DNA from: Reichenbachiella versicolor
Lineage (GTDB): Bacteria > Bacteroidota > Bacteroidia > Cytophagales > Cyclobacteriaceae
Assembly: GCF_003171675.1 (NCBI RefSeq)
Contig: NZ_QFZQ01000003.1
Span: 62,001 to 126,000 of the forward strand
Direction: 5' to 3'
DNA: 64,000 nucleotides
A program made the translations under genes and the position numbers. Each line of letters begins with the position of its first letter. The first letter of the stretch is position 1. Of the stretch, positions 63,294 through 64,000 are shown piece by piece. The notes under the pieces were generated by a model. The model was not told the DNA's origin, did not search any database, and saw only the letters and a program-made list of their open reading frames with translations.

Positions 63294-64000
63294 TTAGGTC
63301 AACATTGCACCACAAACATTGATTACTTGACCAGAAATGTATGTTGATTGATCACTGCCTAAAAATACACAGCAATCTGCCACTTCTTCTGGTTTTCCAC
63401 CTCTTTTCATAGGGATAGAATCTCTCCATCCTTGAACGGTTTTTTCATCTAAAACTTCAGTCATTTCGGTTTCGATAAATCCTGGAGCCACAGCATTGCT
63501 CCTAATTCCTCGTGACCCTAGTTCAAGTGCTACTGATTTAGTAAAACCAATAATTCCAGCCTTAGAAGCTGAGTAATTTGCTTGCCCGGCATTTCCTCTC
63601 ACTCCAACTACAGAAGAAATGTTGATTATAGATCCAGCTTTTTGTTTCATTAATGTTCTAGTAGCTGCTTTTACAGTATTGAAACAAGATTTTAAGTTTA
63701 CATTAATTACCTTATCCCATTGTTCTTCTGACATTCTCATTAGAAGAGTATCCTGTGTGATACCAGCATTGTTAACTAATATGTTAAGGCTTCCAAATTC
63801 AGAAACTACACCATTGATTAATTCCTCAGCAGCTGAGAAATCAGAGGCGTCAGATCTGAAACCTTTAGCTTTTACACCGAATGCTTCCAACTCCTTAACA
63901 AGAGCCTCACCCTTTTCTACACTTGACAAGTAAGTAAATGCTACGTTAGCACCTTGTTCAGCATATTTTAATGCGATAGCTCTACCTATGCCTTTTGAAG
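63294..64000 (-). CDS. fabG: 3-oxoacyl-ACP reductase (5' end beyond the window)
   Basis: Short-chain dehydrogenase with the N-terminus cut by the window edge; the visible frame covers about 235 residues of a usual 245-250. The partial Rossmann motif SKGIGRAIAL, the NNAG motif (LNILVNNAGITQD), the catalytic Ser (INISSVVGVRG) and YSASK, and NAVAPGFIETEMT are all present. FabG reduces 3-oxoacyl-ACP with NADPH in fatty acid synthesis. An internal ATG at 63929 is not the true start, since coding sequence continues upstream. Confidence 0.93.
   Translation of the reverse strand, partial: SKGIGRAIALKYAEQGANVAFTYLSSVEKGEALVKELEAFGVKAKGFRSDASDFSAAEELINGVVSEFGSLNILVNNAGITQDTLLMRMSEEQWDKVINVNLKSCFNTVKAATRTLMKQKAGSIINISSVVGVRGNAGQANYSASKAGIIGFTKSVALELGSRGIRSNAVAPGFIETEMTEVLDEKTVQGWRDSIPMKRGGKPEEVADCCVFLGSDQSTYISGQVINVCGAMLT

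Overview
The window looks like chromosome of a marine Bacteroidota, probably a Cytophagales-type gliding relative. The evidence is a low-GC sequence, TAnnTTTG-type -7 promoter boxes, almost no Shine-Dalgarno sequences, many Sec or lipoprotein carbohydrate-active enzymes, and TPR-LuxR and Lrp regulators typical of the phylum. The genus cannot be fixed from the sequence alone.

Region 1 (about 1-31,600, all on the minus strand) is one long train of genes for breaking down a sulfated galactan of the red-algal type (agar, porphyran or carrageenan). Read in the direction of transcription it runs: sodium/solute symporter, FAD-dependent oxidoreductase, sulfatase, two GH2 beta-galactosidase-like enzymes, a GH43-like five-bladed propeller protein, a GH117 enzyme, a beta-helix protein, two GH16 endo-hydrolases, two more sulfatases, two GH117 lipoproteins, and a two-propeller fusion (GH43-like + GH117). 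It ends in a cytoplasmic block: a signal-less ABC-type solute-binding protein, two CaiB/BaiF CoA-transferases, an enoyl-CoA hydratase-like protein and an aldehyde dehydrogenase cut by the window edge. No SusC/SusD pair is present. The likely logic is extracellular or periplasmic depolymerisation and desulfation, release of galactose and 3,6-anhydrogalactose, symport, then cytoplasmic oxidation. The solute-binding-protein/CoA-transferase block is the part without an obvious precedent.

Region 2 (about 31,600-46,300) is an accessory zone. It has a small coiled-coil membrane protein, a five-unit 41-bp tandem array of terminator-like hairpins behind another GH43-like protein, a membrane-anchored putative sensor-regulator, two duplicated small secreted proteins, superoxide dismutase, a TadA-type deaminase, a PfkB kinase - sugar isomerase - class II aldolase operon with a divergent AraC regulator, a TPR-LuxR regulator, and a fifth GH117 domain as a stand-alone lipoprotein.

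Region 3 (about 46,300-64,000) is mostly housekeeping: valS, two GNAT acetyltransferases, a haem-binding lipoprotein, tcdA, a TatD hydrolase, a TIGR00266/AIM24 protein, a vWA membrane protein and fabG (cut by the edge). It also holds an arginine/ornithine catabolic set: Lrp, rocD, two amidinotransferase-fold hydrolases and pruA.

Short palindromic repeats sharing a GCAATCT/AGATTGC core, or related CATTGCGAG-type arms, are scattered between genes. One ends exactly at a start codon (63231). No rRNA, tRNA, CRISPR array or insertion sequence was recognised.
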